From contig CAMBRF010000001.1 in the NCBI GenBank assembly GCA_945870225.1, positions 124,001 to 188,000 of the forward strand: 64,000 bases of DNA, given 5' to 3'. How positions within the stretch are numbered: position 1 is the stretch's first letter; each line of letters begins with the position of its first letter. The notes beneath the pieces were generated by a model, which saw only the letters and a list, made by a program, of their open reading frames with translations, had not been told where the DNA came from and did no database searches. The position numbers and the translations under genes were made by a program. The stretch comes from PVC group bacterium. GTDB taxonomy: Bacteria; Verrucomicrobiota; Kiritimatiellia; CAIKKV01; CAITUY01. Positions 1 through 7,964 of the stretch are shown here, in pieces.

Positions 1-1661
1 TCGCCACGCAAGTGGCGGAGGAAGTACATAAACTTTCCATACACAAACGGGGAGTCCATGCGGTTCCCATCTATGGCGGGGCCTCCTATGATCGCCAGCT
101 GTTTGAGCTGAAAAAAGGGGTTCACATTGTAATTGGAACACCGGGTCGGATCCTGGATCATATCGACCGTGGCACACTGAAGCTGAGCCAGGTCAAACTG
201 GTCGTGCTGGATGAGTCGGACCGTATGCTCGATATGGGTTTCCGTGATGATATAGGAAAAATCCTTGATGCCACCCCGGCGGAACGCCAGACCGTTTTCT
301 TTTCAGCGACCATGTCGCCGCCGATTCGCGATTTGATTAAACGTTATTCGCGTGAACCCAAAACCATTCGCATGGACCAGAAGATCGCCACCGTTGCCGC
401 CATTGAGCAGTGGTATTACGAAGTTCAGGCGGTTCACAAATTATCGGCATTATTGCGCCTGATTGACTATCATGCCTTTCGGCTGGGAATCATCTTTTGT
501 AATACGCAGCGCATGGTTGACGAACTTACCGATGCTTTGATTGCTCAGGGGTTTTCGGCGGATCGCCTTCATGGCGGCATTCCCCAGGTTCAGCGCACCC
601 GCGTGATGAACAAGTTCAAGAAGGCCGAGTTTGAGTTTCTTGTGGCCACGGATGTTGCCGCCCGCGGCATTGATGTGGATGACCTGGAGCTCGTTGTGAA
701 CTTTGATCTTCCTTACGACGCGGAAGACTATGTTCACCGGATCGGACGGACCGGTCGTGCAGGCAAGCGGGGTGTAGCCATCACCTTCGTGTCCGGGCGT
801 GATATATATAAGCTCCCCTACATTGAGCGTTATACCCGCACCCGGATCATAAGGGGAAAGATGCCGACCGTTGGCGAGGTGGAAGGGAAGCGGACAGATG
901 TTTTGCTCGAGAAGGTCAGGATTGTTTTGAACAGTACGTCGTTCGCGGCGCAGATGCCTCTCGTGGATCGTCTTCTGGAAGAAGGGTTCACCTCGACGGA
1001 TATTGCCGCCTCGCTGTTTGTGATGGCAACGGGAGCCGGAGGTGATAGCGATCCCATTCCCTCTGCTAAACCAAACCCAGCGCTGGCAGCCAGGGAGGGG
1101 AGCCGTCCCCTTGTTCAAGTTCCTGTGACCGGTTCCAATCCTGAACCCCCGGGCGGGCGCCCCCCTCCTGCGCCTCGGGCGACGCCGCGCCGTCCCGCTC
1201 AAAGCCCCGCCGTCAACCCGGTGCCTGTCGCGGTGGAGCCGTCCAAAGAGCGTGCTTCCCAAAAAGGGCACACAGAACCCAGAGCCCCACGCCAGAAGAC
1301 GATGGAATCCGGTATTCCCCTTAACGAGGAACCCATTCCCATCCTGCGTCTGGCCTCGACCGGCAGTCAATGGGTGCGCCTGAGTGTGGGCTGGCGGGAT
1401 AAAACTAATCCCAGAGCGATTGTCGCCCTGCTCGGGGAAAAACTGGATGTGCCGGCACCCCGTGTCGGTATGATTGAACTAACTGATACCCAGTCTTTTG
1501 CCCAGGTAGGGAAGGAGTACCTTGCCCTGCTGAAGAACGGTCCGTTGCGTGTGGATTCCAACTTTGGTTCTATCACGCTTTCTCTGCTCCCGGAGAAGGC
1601 GGCGGCACAGCAGAAGACGAAGCCGCAAGCGAAGGGGATGCCTAGAACTCAAAGAACGTAG
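1..1661 (+). CDS. DEAD-box RNA helicase with DbpA-type RNA-binding domain (5' end outside window)
   Basis: ATP-dependent RNA helicase, probably acting in ribosome assembly or mRNA unwinding. The reading frame is open to the window edge; the first full codons encode ATQVAEEV, the tail of motif Ia (PTRELA.QV), so the N-terminal Q motif and Walker A lie upstream. Visible motifs: TPGRILD, motif II as DESD (210-221), SAT (FFSATMSP), the ATDVAARGID segment and HRIGRTGRAG. A Pro/Ala/Arg-rich linker (about 1080-1310) leads to a C-terminal domain (about 1330-1600, LASTGSQWVRLSVGWRDKTNP...IGMIELTD-like) that fits the DbpA/CsdA RNA-binding fold. The DESD variant of motif II keeps the catalytic Asp-Glu. 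Family is firm; the exact orthologue (DeaD or DbpA) is not. Confidence 0.9.
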   Translation, partial: ATQVAEEVHKLSIHKRGVHAVPIYGGASYDRQLFELKKGVHIVIGTPGRILDHIDRGTLKLSQVKLVVLDESDRMLDMGFRDDIGKILDATPAERQTVFFSATMSPPIRDLIKRYSREPKTIRMDQKIATVAAIEQWYYEVQAVHKLSALLRLIDYHAFRLGIIFCNTQRMVDELTDALIAQGFSADRLHGGIPQVQRTRVMNKFKKAEFEFLVATDVAARGIDVDDLELVVNFDLPYDAEDYVHRIGRTGRAGKRGVAITFVSGRDIYKLPYIERYTRTRIIRGKMPTVGEVEGKRTDVLLEKVRIVLNSTSFAAQMPLVDRLLEEGFTSTDIAASLFVMATGAGGDSDPIPSAKPNPALAAREGSRPLVQVPVTGSNPEPPGGRPPPAPRATPRRPAQSPAVNPVPVAVEPSKERASQKGHTEPRAPRQKTMESGIPLNEEPIPILRLASTGSQWVRLSVGWRDKTNPRAIVALLGEKLDVPAPRVGMIELTDTQSFAQVGKEYLALLKNGPLRVDSNFGSITLSLLPEKAAAQQKTKPQAKGMPRTQRT

Positions 1662-1943
1662 CGCCATAGTCCGCTGGGCAGGTTCGGTTTGTCGACAAGG
1701 TGACTTTATTCCCGCAATCGGGGTTCTGTTCAGGCTTCTCTATGTGAGCCATTATCGCCGGGTGTCCTCCATGCGTTCCCGGATTAATACGCGGATCATC
1801 GTGGAGTTTGAGTCCGATAAGCGCATGGGTTTGGCCTATCTGACTCACCGTGAGATCCGCACGGGATGTGAAGGGGTCGCACACCGTGCGGGAGTTTGAC
1901 TTCGGACTTGCCCGCGCTGATCATTTGTCGCAATCTTCCGCTC

Positions 1944-3941
1944 ATGAAATACTTAGGTTGTGCTTATTATCCTGAATACTGGGGTTTGGATCGCGTGCCG
2001 GTAGATGCCGCTCTGATGAAGGCCGCATCGGTCAATGTCGTGCGGATAGGTGAATTTGCCTGGGCGCGTATGGAGCCGGAAGACGGGCGGTTCGATTTGG
2101 ACTGGCTCCACCGAACGGTGGAAATTCTAGATGCTCACGGCATCAATGTGCTGATGTGTACGCCGACCGCCACCCCGCCCGCCTGGCTGACCTGTTCCCA
2201 TCTTGAATCGCGGTTTATGCGTGCTGATGGCAGGCGCCTGGAACATGGTACCCGGCGGCACTACTGCTACACGTCGGAAATTTATCGACATTTCACCCGT
2301 CGGATCGTCGAAAAGCTGGCCTCCGAATTTTCACGCCATTCCAATGTGGTGGGGTGGCAAATCGACAATGAGCCTGATTTTATCGAAACAGGCTTCTGTT
2401 ATTGCGAGAACTGCCAGCAGGCTTTTCAAGCATGGCTGAAAAAACGTTATGGAACCCTTCCGGAATTGAACCGCTGCTGGGGGACTGGTTTCTGGTGTAC
2501 GGATTATTCGGCTTGGGATCAGGTGCGTTTGGCGCCCCCCGGGCTTGCCCCCGCAAGGGTTTTCGATACCAGGCGGTTCGCCAATGCGCAGATGTCGGAT
2601 TTTCTGCTCATGCAGGCGGATATCCTCAAGCGCCTTCACCCGAAGTCCGTCGTCTCTACTAATCTCAACGGAGAAGTGTTTACCGACCTGGATTTTGGCA
2701 ATCTTTTCGAAAAGTTGGACGTCGCCTTCAAAGACCTCTATTTCGACATCTGCACCATGGACGTGAACTCCCTCATTATGGACCAATTCCGGTCCTTCAA
2801 GCCGGGTCAGTCCTATTGGGTGACCGAAACCGGAGCTGGGATGTGCGGCAACGGCCGGCCCGCCCACAAAGGACAGTTCAATGCGTGGATGTGGAGCAAC
2901 TACGCGCATGGGGCGGATGCACATGTTGTTTTCCGCTGGAGGACCTGTCTCTCCGGTCAGGAACAGAATCTTGAAGGCATGCTTGAGCATTCGGGCCACC
3001 CGGGGCACCGCTATCAGATCATCAAGGAGGCATTCGGGGATATGCGTAAGCTTACGGCCCAGCTTGGCACCTTGCCCCTTCCGGAAGCCGCTGTCGCCCT
3101 GATTCATGACTATGACACGATGTGGGGTTACAAATCGGCGAATATCGGCAGCCAGATAGGCTATGAACGCACCTTTACTGAAATTCACAAGCAATTTTAT
3201 CGGCGCAATGTGAGGGTGGATGTTGTTTCTCCCCAAGCAGATTTATCGCGCTATTCGCTGGTGATCCTGCCGTCGCTGGTCATGATCAAGCCTGAGTTTG
3301 CGCAGCGGCTGAAGGAGTTTGTTGCCGGCGGCGGCGTTGTGCTGGCGCAGGGGCAGCTCGGTATGCGTGATGATCATAACAGTTACCTGTCATACGATGG
3401 ACCCGATCACTTGCAGGAGCTTTTCGGGCTCAGGATCCATGGCGGTATGTATCTCTACAGTTGTGTGGGGCCCGAGGAAACCCCCAGCAAGCCGACTGAT
3501 TTTAAAACCCGGATCGGGGGACAACTCGACGGGCAGGTCGTCTGCGGTTCAGCCTCCGTTTGGTTGGGTGACCTCGTCGGGCAGGGGGGCAAGGCTCTCT
3601 TAAGCGTGCAGGAGGATCTCTTTGAGGGTCAGCCGGCGGTTGTTGAGCGGGCCACGGGCAAGGGCTTGGCGGTCTATGCGGCGGCGATCCGAATGGATGA
3701 CGATTTGACGGGGGCGCTGTACGAATATGTTTTGAACAAAGCCGGTGTTGCCTTCCGTCGTGACGTCCCTCTGCACGTGGAAATCATCAATCGAGGCCCT
3801 GTTGTCTTTGCGATTAATCACAGCGGGCAGCCTGTCGAATTGGCGTTAAACATTCGCGGGACGGTTCTGCGCGGATCCTTTAAGGACGGAAAGGCCAGTT
3901 TGCTGCCGTATGATGTGGTGATTGTCGATACCCGAGTCTAA
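1944..3941 (+). CDS. GH42 beta-galactosidase
   Basis: Hydrolyses terminal beta-galactosides; 665 aa, a usual length for GH42. The N terminus MKYLGCAYYPEYW and the segment VNVVRIGEFAWARMEPEDGRF are typical of the family. The acid/base Glu is in WQIDNEPDF and the nucleophile Glu is probably that in YWVTETGAG. The middle domain (about 385-600) fits the trimerisation domain and the end the small C-terminal beta domain. No signal peptide is seen, so it is probably cytoplasmic. The ATG at 1944 was chosen because family similarity begins there; an in-frame TTG at 1896 would add 16 residues without similarity. The 280 bases before it show no convincing gene or promoter. With the GH29 gene at 7965 it suggests use of host or algal glycans. 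Confidence 0.9.
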   Translation: MKYLGCAYYPEYWGLDRVPVDAALMKAASVNVVRIGEFAWARMEPEDGRFDLDWLHRTVEILDAHGINVLMCTPTATPPAWLTCSHLESRFMRADGRRLEHGTRRHYCYTSEIYRHFTRRIVEKLASEFSRHSNVVGWQIDNEPDFIETGFCYCENCQQAFQAWLKKRYGTLPELNRCWGTGFWCTDYSAWDQVRLAPPGLAPARVFDTRRFANAQMSDFLLMQADILKRLHPKSVVSTNLNGEVFTDLDFGNLFEKLDVAFKDLYFDICTMDVNSLIMDQFRSFKPGQSYWVTETGAGMCGNGRPAHKGQFNAWMWSNYAHGADAHVVFRWRTCLSGQEQNLEGMLEHSGHPGHRYQIIKEAFGDMRKLTAQLGTLPLPEAAVALIHDYDTMWGYKSANIGSQIGYERTFTEIHKQFYRRNVRVDVVSPQADLSRYSLVILPSLVMIKPEFAQRLKEFVAGGGVVLAQGQLGMRDDHNSYLSYDGPDHLQELFGLRIHGGMYLYSCVGPEETPSKPTDFKTRIGGQLDGQVVCGSASVWLGDLVGQGGKALLSVQEDLFEGQPAVVERATGKGLAVYAAAIRMDDDLTGALYEYVLNKAGVAFRRDVPLHVEIINRGPVVFAINHSGQPVELALNIRGTVLRGSFKDGKASLLPYDVVIVDTRV

Positions 3942-3968
3942 TCGGAATTCAGGGTATTTTCGTGAGGG

Positions 3969-4053
3969 TGGTGGTGGGATAAGGATTTGAACCTTAGTAG
4001 GCATAGCCAGCAGATTTACAGTCTGCCCCGTTTGACCGCTCCGGAATCCCACC
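3969..4053 (-). tRNA. tRNA-Tyr (GTA)
   Basis: Read on the minus strand, the 7-bp acceptor stem GGTGGGA/TCCCACC closes the molecule. The anticodon loop is CTGTAAA inside a CAGA.../...TCTG stem, giving anticodon GTA (Tyr). A long variable arm follows, as expected for a class II bacterial tRNA-Tyr, then the T arm TAAGG-TTCAAAT-CCTTA. The discriminator A and CCA are encoded (3969-3972). It lies between convergent-side ends of unrelated genes and seems to be a single-gene unit. Confidence 0.95.
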
Positions 4054-4159
4054 GTCTGAAAAAGAGGCGTAATAATGACTTGCCGGAGGGGCGGGAGCAA
4101 GTCAAAAATGACCGACGTGGCAATTGCTGGGACGATGCGAACGGGAGTCCTGAGGGTTC

Positions 4160-4558
4160 ATGAATATATTTGTTTACGGGCCTTTAATGTTTCCAGAAAT
4201 CATACAGGCCATTATCGGTCGGAAAATTTCTTTTCGGGCAGGTCTGCTCCGGGGGTACGTTCGGGTGGGGGTGCGAGACCAGCCTCAGGCCGCGATGATT
4301 CCGTTTCCCGATACCAGTACGCAGGGGCTCGTATATCTCGAGGTGGACAAGGTTGCGTTAAAGAACATGGATGTTTATTTGGGTAAGTTTTTTGACCGGG
4401 TTGAGGTTAACATCGAGACGGATGGCGGCGAGTGGATTGAGGCCGAGACGCATGTCTTTAAATTGAGCAAAAGAAAGCTCCTGTCGTCCAAGCCGTGGGA
4501 TGAGGATGAGTTTCGCCGGAAGCATCTATCCAAATTTATTCAGGTTGATGTCTCATGA
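4160..4558 (+). CDS. GGCT/AIG2-like (gamma-glutamylcyclotransferase fold) protein
   Basis: 132 aa, the usual size of the GGCT/AIG2-like family. The N-terminal YGPLM matches the family substrate loop (YGxLM/L), followed by ALLGR-like IIGRK and GLVYLEV. In active members a catalytic Glu sits in LD..EG..Y.R..V; here the same place reads MDVYLGKFFDRVEV (residues 70-83), so the Glu is Leu74. The fold assignment is good but cyclotransferase activity is doubtful. A GGGAG ribosome site precedes the ATG. The stop overlaps the start of the HPr gene (ATGA), so the two are probably co-translated. Confidence 0.75.
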   Translation: MNIFVYGPLMFPEIIQAIIGRKISFRAGLLRGYVRVGVRDQPQAAMIPFPDTSTQGLVYLEVDKVALKNMDVYLGKFFDRVEVNIETDGGEWIEAETHVFKLSKRKLLSSKPWDEDEFRRKHLSKFIQVDVS

Positions 4559-4854
4559 TCGAAAAGAGTGCGACCGTTCAGAATTCGGCAGGTATTCATT
4601 GCCGGCCCTCGGCGGTGATTGTGACGGCTGTCATTGACTACCCGGGGAGCGTGAGGATGACTTGCGACGCAGGGGAAGTGGACCTGCGTTCGTTGTTGTC
4701 TCTGGTTTCTCTGGGACTAGATGCCGGTTCGCGAGTATGTATAAACGTGTCGGGGCCCGATGAAGAAGTGTTCTGTGACCGACTGGTCGAGATGTTCGAA
4801 CGCCGATACGACTTCGCGGAACGTCTGGAAGACAGCCCGATGGCGGGATATTAA
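4555..4854 (+). CDS. HPr-family phosphocarrier protein
   Basis: 99 aa, slightly longer than standard HPr. His15 is in place in the motif NSAGIHCRPSA (active-site G-[IL]-H-x-R-P), and Ser46, the regulatory phosphorylation site in Gram-positive-type HPr, is also in place in LRSLLSLVSLGL. So both a PTS phospho-His and an HPr-kinase-type Ser are possible. No Enzyme I, EIIA or HPr kinase gene lies in this window. It overlaps the GGCT-like gene by 4 bases. In this phylogenetic group HPr often serves regulation rather than sugar import; that is inference here. Confidence 0.88.
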   Translation: MIEKSATVQNSAGIHCRPSAVIVTAVIDYPGSVRMTCDAGEVDLRSLLSLVSLGLDAGSRVCINVSGPDEEVFCDRLVEMFERRYDFAERLEDSPMAGY

Positions 4855-4908
4855 CGGATACCCTGCGCGAATCCCGCTCGCCTTCACGGCGGTAATCAAA
4901 CGCCAGGG

Positions 4909-5706
4909 TTACTTGTTTGCCGGGGCAGGGGTGTCCGGGGTGGCGACCACCGGTTTTTCGGGTGCGACGACCACAGGGGCCAAAGGCTGTTCCGCGACAG
5001 TAGCCGCTGGAACGGTCTCTTTTTTCTCTTCCTTGACGACATCAGCTTTGACCGGTTCTGCGGCTACGGGCTCGACGACTATCGCTTCGGCTTTCACTTG
5101 GGGCTTGGCCTGTTCTTGAATCGGAGCCGGCGGCATGACGATGTCATCAGCCGATTTGGGTTTGGCGGCTTCCACTTCATTGCCAGGAGCGCCCCACCGA
5201 CCATAACGGCGACGGTCGACGTTCTTATCGGTCAGGACCAAACCATTCAGTTGCGCCAGCCATTTCCACTGACGGGGACTAAACTTCAGGGTCGCATTCA
5301 TTTCGTTAAGCAGAACGCTTGTTTCAAGCGAAGTGATGCGTTGTACATTGGTGCACCAAGTCGGGGTGGCGGATAACGTTTCGGGGAGGGTTGAACTGTC
5401 GCCAAGCAGGATCAGATGCTTGGGATCGCCCGACATGAAACTCCCCGTTGAATAGTTAGCTGCACTCATGGGGAGCCATTCCATTCCGTTCCAACTATGA
5501 AGAAGCAATTCCGTTGAGGCGGCGTTATTGTTGTAGGCTACCAGACCCACGTCCTTGATATGGGCAATCTGGTTGGCCAATTCCACCAAACGGCGTCGTG
5601 CGGGCAGCACAATAATGGTGGAGGGGGTGGCCACTCCGGCAATAAGTTCCAGACCGGCCATCATCGCCACTATCGCCATTACGCCAAACAATTTCGTTCG
5701 TTTCAT
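4909..5706 (-). CDS. Secreted protein of unknown function with Pro/Ala/Val/Lys-rich tail
   Basis: 265 aa. I do not recognise the family. The ATG at 5706 follows a GGAG ribosome site 7 bases upstream and begins a signal peptide (MKRTKLF then a hydrophobic stretch to about residue 25, LIAGVA). The mature part starts TIIVLPARRRLVELANQI and continues with a compact region containing HSWNGMEWLPM. From about residue 170 onward the protein becomes low-complexity, with alternating KPVVA, EPVAAEPVK and EEKKE units, like a TonB-type or wall-spanning linker. It lies convergent to HPr and upstream-adjacent to the etf operon on the same strand, with 63 bases between. Confidence 0.6.
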   Translation of the reverse strand: MKRTKLFGVMAIVAMMAGLELIAGVATPSTIIVLPARRRLVELANQIAHIKDVGLVAYNNNAASTELLLHSWNGMEWLPMSAANYSTGSFMSGDPKHLILLGDSSTLPETLSATPTWCTNVQRITSLETSVLLNEMNATLKFSPRQWKWLAQLNGLVLTDKNVDRRRYGRWGAPGNEVEAAKPKSADDIVMPPAPIQEQAKPQVKAEAIVVEPVAAEPVKADVVKEEKKETVPAATVAEQPLAPVVVAPEKPVVATPDTPAPANK

Positions 5707-5769
5707 AGTTAAATCTCCAATCAAATCTGATCTGAATCTAGCGATAGCTCGAGGGTAATGCAAGATCTA

Positions 5770-6984
5770 TCAAGCCGGTTTTCCCAGTGCTTTCCGAAAC
5801 TCGGATGTCAGCATGGGAACAACGGTGAAAAGATCCCCGACAATCCCATAAGTGGCCATCTTGAAGATTGGCGCATCCGGGTCCTTGTTAATGGCAATAA
5901 TGATATCCGCGGACTGCATCCCTGCGAGATGCTGGATTTGGCCGCTGATCCCTACGGCGATGTAGATCTTTGGACAAACCGTTTTTCCGGTCTGTCCCAC
6001 CTGGTGCGAGTAGGGGATCCAATTGGCGTCAACAGCGGCCCGTGAGGCTCCCACACCGGCACCCAGCGTTTCCGCCAAGGCACGAAGGAGTGAGAAGTTC
6101 TCGGGGGCCTGAAGGCCGCGTCCGCCCGAGACGATGATGTTCGCCTCGGCGATATTCATGGTCGTCTCGACTTCCGGGGCAAACTTCAATCGGTGGGCCT
6201 TGGTTTTTAACAGGACGTCCGCGATGGTCTCCATCGATACCCGCCCTTTGCGATGGGGGTCGATTTCGGCCTCCTTCATGACCTTGTGCCGAACGGTGGC
6301 CATTTGCGGTCGGGCGTTGGGCGTTTCAATAGTGGCCATGATATTACCGCCAAAGGCCGGCCGGGTTTGGAGAAGGTTTCTGGAGTTCGGATCGATTGCG
6401 AGGGCCGTGCAATCGGCCGTCAACCCCGCTTTAACCTTCACGGCGACGCGCGAGACCATGCTGCGGCCGATCGTGGAAGCGCCGCACAGGAAGATGCTCG
6501 GTTTATGGCGTTGCACCATGTCCACCAAAACGGCGGCATACGACTCGTCCTGAAAATGAAAGAGTTCCGGCCGGTCGGCCAAGTAGACCGTGTCGGCACC
6601 CCGGCTGATCAATTCGGACGCCTTGGATTCGATGTTGTGCCCAAGCAGGACGGCGCAGAGTTTCATGCCCAGTGCATCGGCCAGTTTACGGCCTTCGCCG
6701 AGCAACTCGAAGGTTATGGACTGAATGATGCCATCATGTTGTTCCGCGAAAACCCAGACATCCTTGTAGGCGGAAAGGTCGTGCGTGGGGGCGGCTTTTT
6801 CCTTCATCCAGATCGAGTCAAACTTGCACGCCTCGACGCAGGCGCCGCAGAGCGTGCATTTCATCAGATCGATGACGGGGACCTCCTTGCGCTCTTTCTG
6901 GGCCAGGGCTCCAAAAGGGCAGACCTTTACGCAAAGACCGCAACGGACACATTTATCGGCAAGTATCTTGATAGGGTCGCTCAT
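5770..6984 (-). CDS. etfA: Electron transfer flavoprotein alpha subunit with N-terminal 2[4Fe-4S] ferredoxin domain
   Basis: 404 aa. Residues 1-60 form a bacterial ferredoxin domain: C12, C15, C18, C22 and C43, C46, C49, C53. The rest is the ETF alpha fold, with a C-terminal FAD-binding region (VSGGRGLQAPENF, GASRAAVDANWIPYSHQVGQTG, NKDPDAPIFKMATYGIVGDL). This ferredoxin-fused form is known from flavin-bifurcating systems of anaerobes (CarE, LctC). Start at 6984 follows GAGGAG; the frame continues upstream but without similarity. It lies 10 bases after etfB in the same operon. No dehydrogenase partner is adjacent. Confidence 0.92.
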   Translation of the reverse strand: MSDPIKILADKCVRCGLCVKVCPFGALAQKERKEVPVIDLMKCTLCGACVEACKFDSIWMKEKAAPTHDLSAYKDVWVFAEQHDGIIQSITFELLGEGRKLADALGMKLCAVLLGHNIESKASELISRGADTVYLADRPELFHFQDESYAAVLVDMVQRHKPSIFLCGASTIGRSMVSRVAVKVKAGLTADCTALAIDPNSRNLLQTRPAFGGNIMATIETPNARPQMATVRHKVMKEAEIDPHRKGRVSMETIADVLLKTKAHRLKFAPEVETTMNIAEANIIVSGGRGLQAPENFSLLRALAETLGAGVGASRAAVDANWIPYSHQVGQTGKTVCPKIYIAVGISGQIQHLAGMQSADIIIAINKDPDAPIFKMATYGIVGDLFTVVPMLTSEFRKALGKPA

Positions 6985-6994
6985 AGTAGACTCC

Positions 6995-7789
6995 TCAGTT
7001 GGCGGCGCCCAGGACGGCGTCTTTAAGTTTGGCAACGAGTTGGGAGACCATCTCTTCCGGTTCACCCTGCAACATCTGTCCACCCTGGCGGGGGGCCGGG
7101 GTGAAAATCTTAACGACTTTGGTCGGGGATCCTTCAAGCCCGAGGCATTTGGCTTCGGCCAGCAGATCGGCCGCTTTCCAGGATGTGATGACGGCCTTTT
7201 TGGCGTTCATTTTCCCTTTCAGCGACGGGAGGCGCGGTTCATTGATCTCCTTGACCACGGTCAGGATGCAGGGAAGGGGAGATTCGACCGTCTCGATGCC
7301 ATTTTCCATCAAGCGTTCGGCAACGATCCGTTCAGCGTCCTGGTGCTCGATCTTTCGGACATAGGTAATCTGAGGCAGGTCGAGATGGGCGGCAATTCCG
7401 GGCCCGACTTGCGCGGTGTCACCGTCGGAGGCCTGCTTGCCGCAGACAATGATGTTATAGTCAGAGATTTTCTTGATGGCCATAGCCAGTGTGTAGCTCG
7501 TGGCCCAGGTGTCGCTGCCTGCGAAGGCTCGATCCGAGACGAGAATGGCTTCGTCGGCGCCCATTGAAATCGCCTCCCTGAGCGCGGATTCAGCTTGAGG
7601 TGGCCCCATGGTCAGGACTGTTACGGTCCCTCCCAGACGCGCCTTCATGCGAAGCGCCTCCTCGATGGCGTACATATCGAAGGGATTGATGATCGAGACG
7701 ACACCTTCCCTCATCAACGTATTGGTTGCGGGGTTGATTTTAACGTCCGTTGTTTCAGGAACCTGCTTGATACACACAACGTATCGCAT
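6995..7789 (-). CDS. etfB: Electron transfer flavoprotein beta subunit
   Basis: 264 aa. Begins MRYVVCIKQVPETTDVKI and contains INPFDMYAIEEALR and GKQASDGDTAQVGPGIA, the nucleotide-binding motif. The DGDTAQVGP form of this motif is the one found in electron-bifurcating ETFs, where beta binds the bifurcating FAD and NAD(H); assigning bifurcation here is inference from motif and ferredoxin fusion. Start follows AGGAGAG. A strong promoter with a perfect TATAAT lies upstream (7824-7851). First gene of the etfB-etfA operon. Confidence 0.93.
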   Translation of the reverse strand: MRYVVCIKQVPETTDVKINPATNTLMREGVVSIINPFDMYAIEEALRMKARLGGTVTVLTMGPPQAESALREAISMGADEAILVSDRAFAGSDTWATSYTLAMAIKKISDYNIIVCGKQASDGDTAQVGPGIAAHLDLPQITYVRKIEHQDAERIVAERLMENGIETVESPLPCILTVVKEINEPRLPSLKGKMNAKKAVITSWKAADLLAEAKCLGLEGSPTKVVKIFTPAPRQGGQMLQGEPEEMVSQLVAKLKDAVLGAAN

Positions 7790-7823
7790 GTTGCTCTCCT
7801 CTTAATCTTTCAAAAACGCGGGC

Positions 7824-7851
7824 ATTATATGGAGAATGGAGACGTATGCAA
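7824..7851 (-). promoter_or_regulatory. Predicted sigma70-type promoter of etfBA
   Basis: On the minus strand TTGCAT (7846-7851), a 16-base spacer, then a perfect TATAAT (7824-7829). The etfB ATG is 35 bases downstream of the -10 box. Confidence 0.6.
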
Positions 7852-7877
7852 GCCTGATGTCCCTTCGTATTTATGGC

Positions 7878-7906
7878 TTGTCAACCCAGCGGATGATTTG
7901 TAGTAA
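7878..7906 (+). promoter_or_regulatory. Predicted promoter of the GH29 fucosidase gene
   Basis: TTGTCA (7878-7883), 17-base spacer, TAGTAA (7901-7906). It is divergent from the etf promoter, and the gene starts 59 bases downstream. Confidence 0.4.
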
Positions 7907-7964
7907 TCACGGCGCTCTGAAAACCCGCACTCGGCTTTTTGATCAGCTAAAAAGGAAACTGTTT

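Noticed and set aside
1549-1899. Open frame of 116 codons (and an 80-codon minus-strand frame) between the helicase and the GH42 gene
   Set aside because: The first part overlaps the helicase tail in another frame and is Arg-rich from codon shadowing. The later part (MRSRINTRIIVEFES...) faintly recalls a PilZ start, but there is no RBS and the frame ends quickly. At most a gene remnant.
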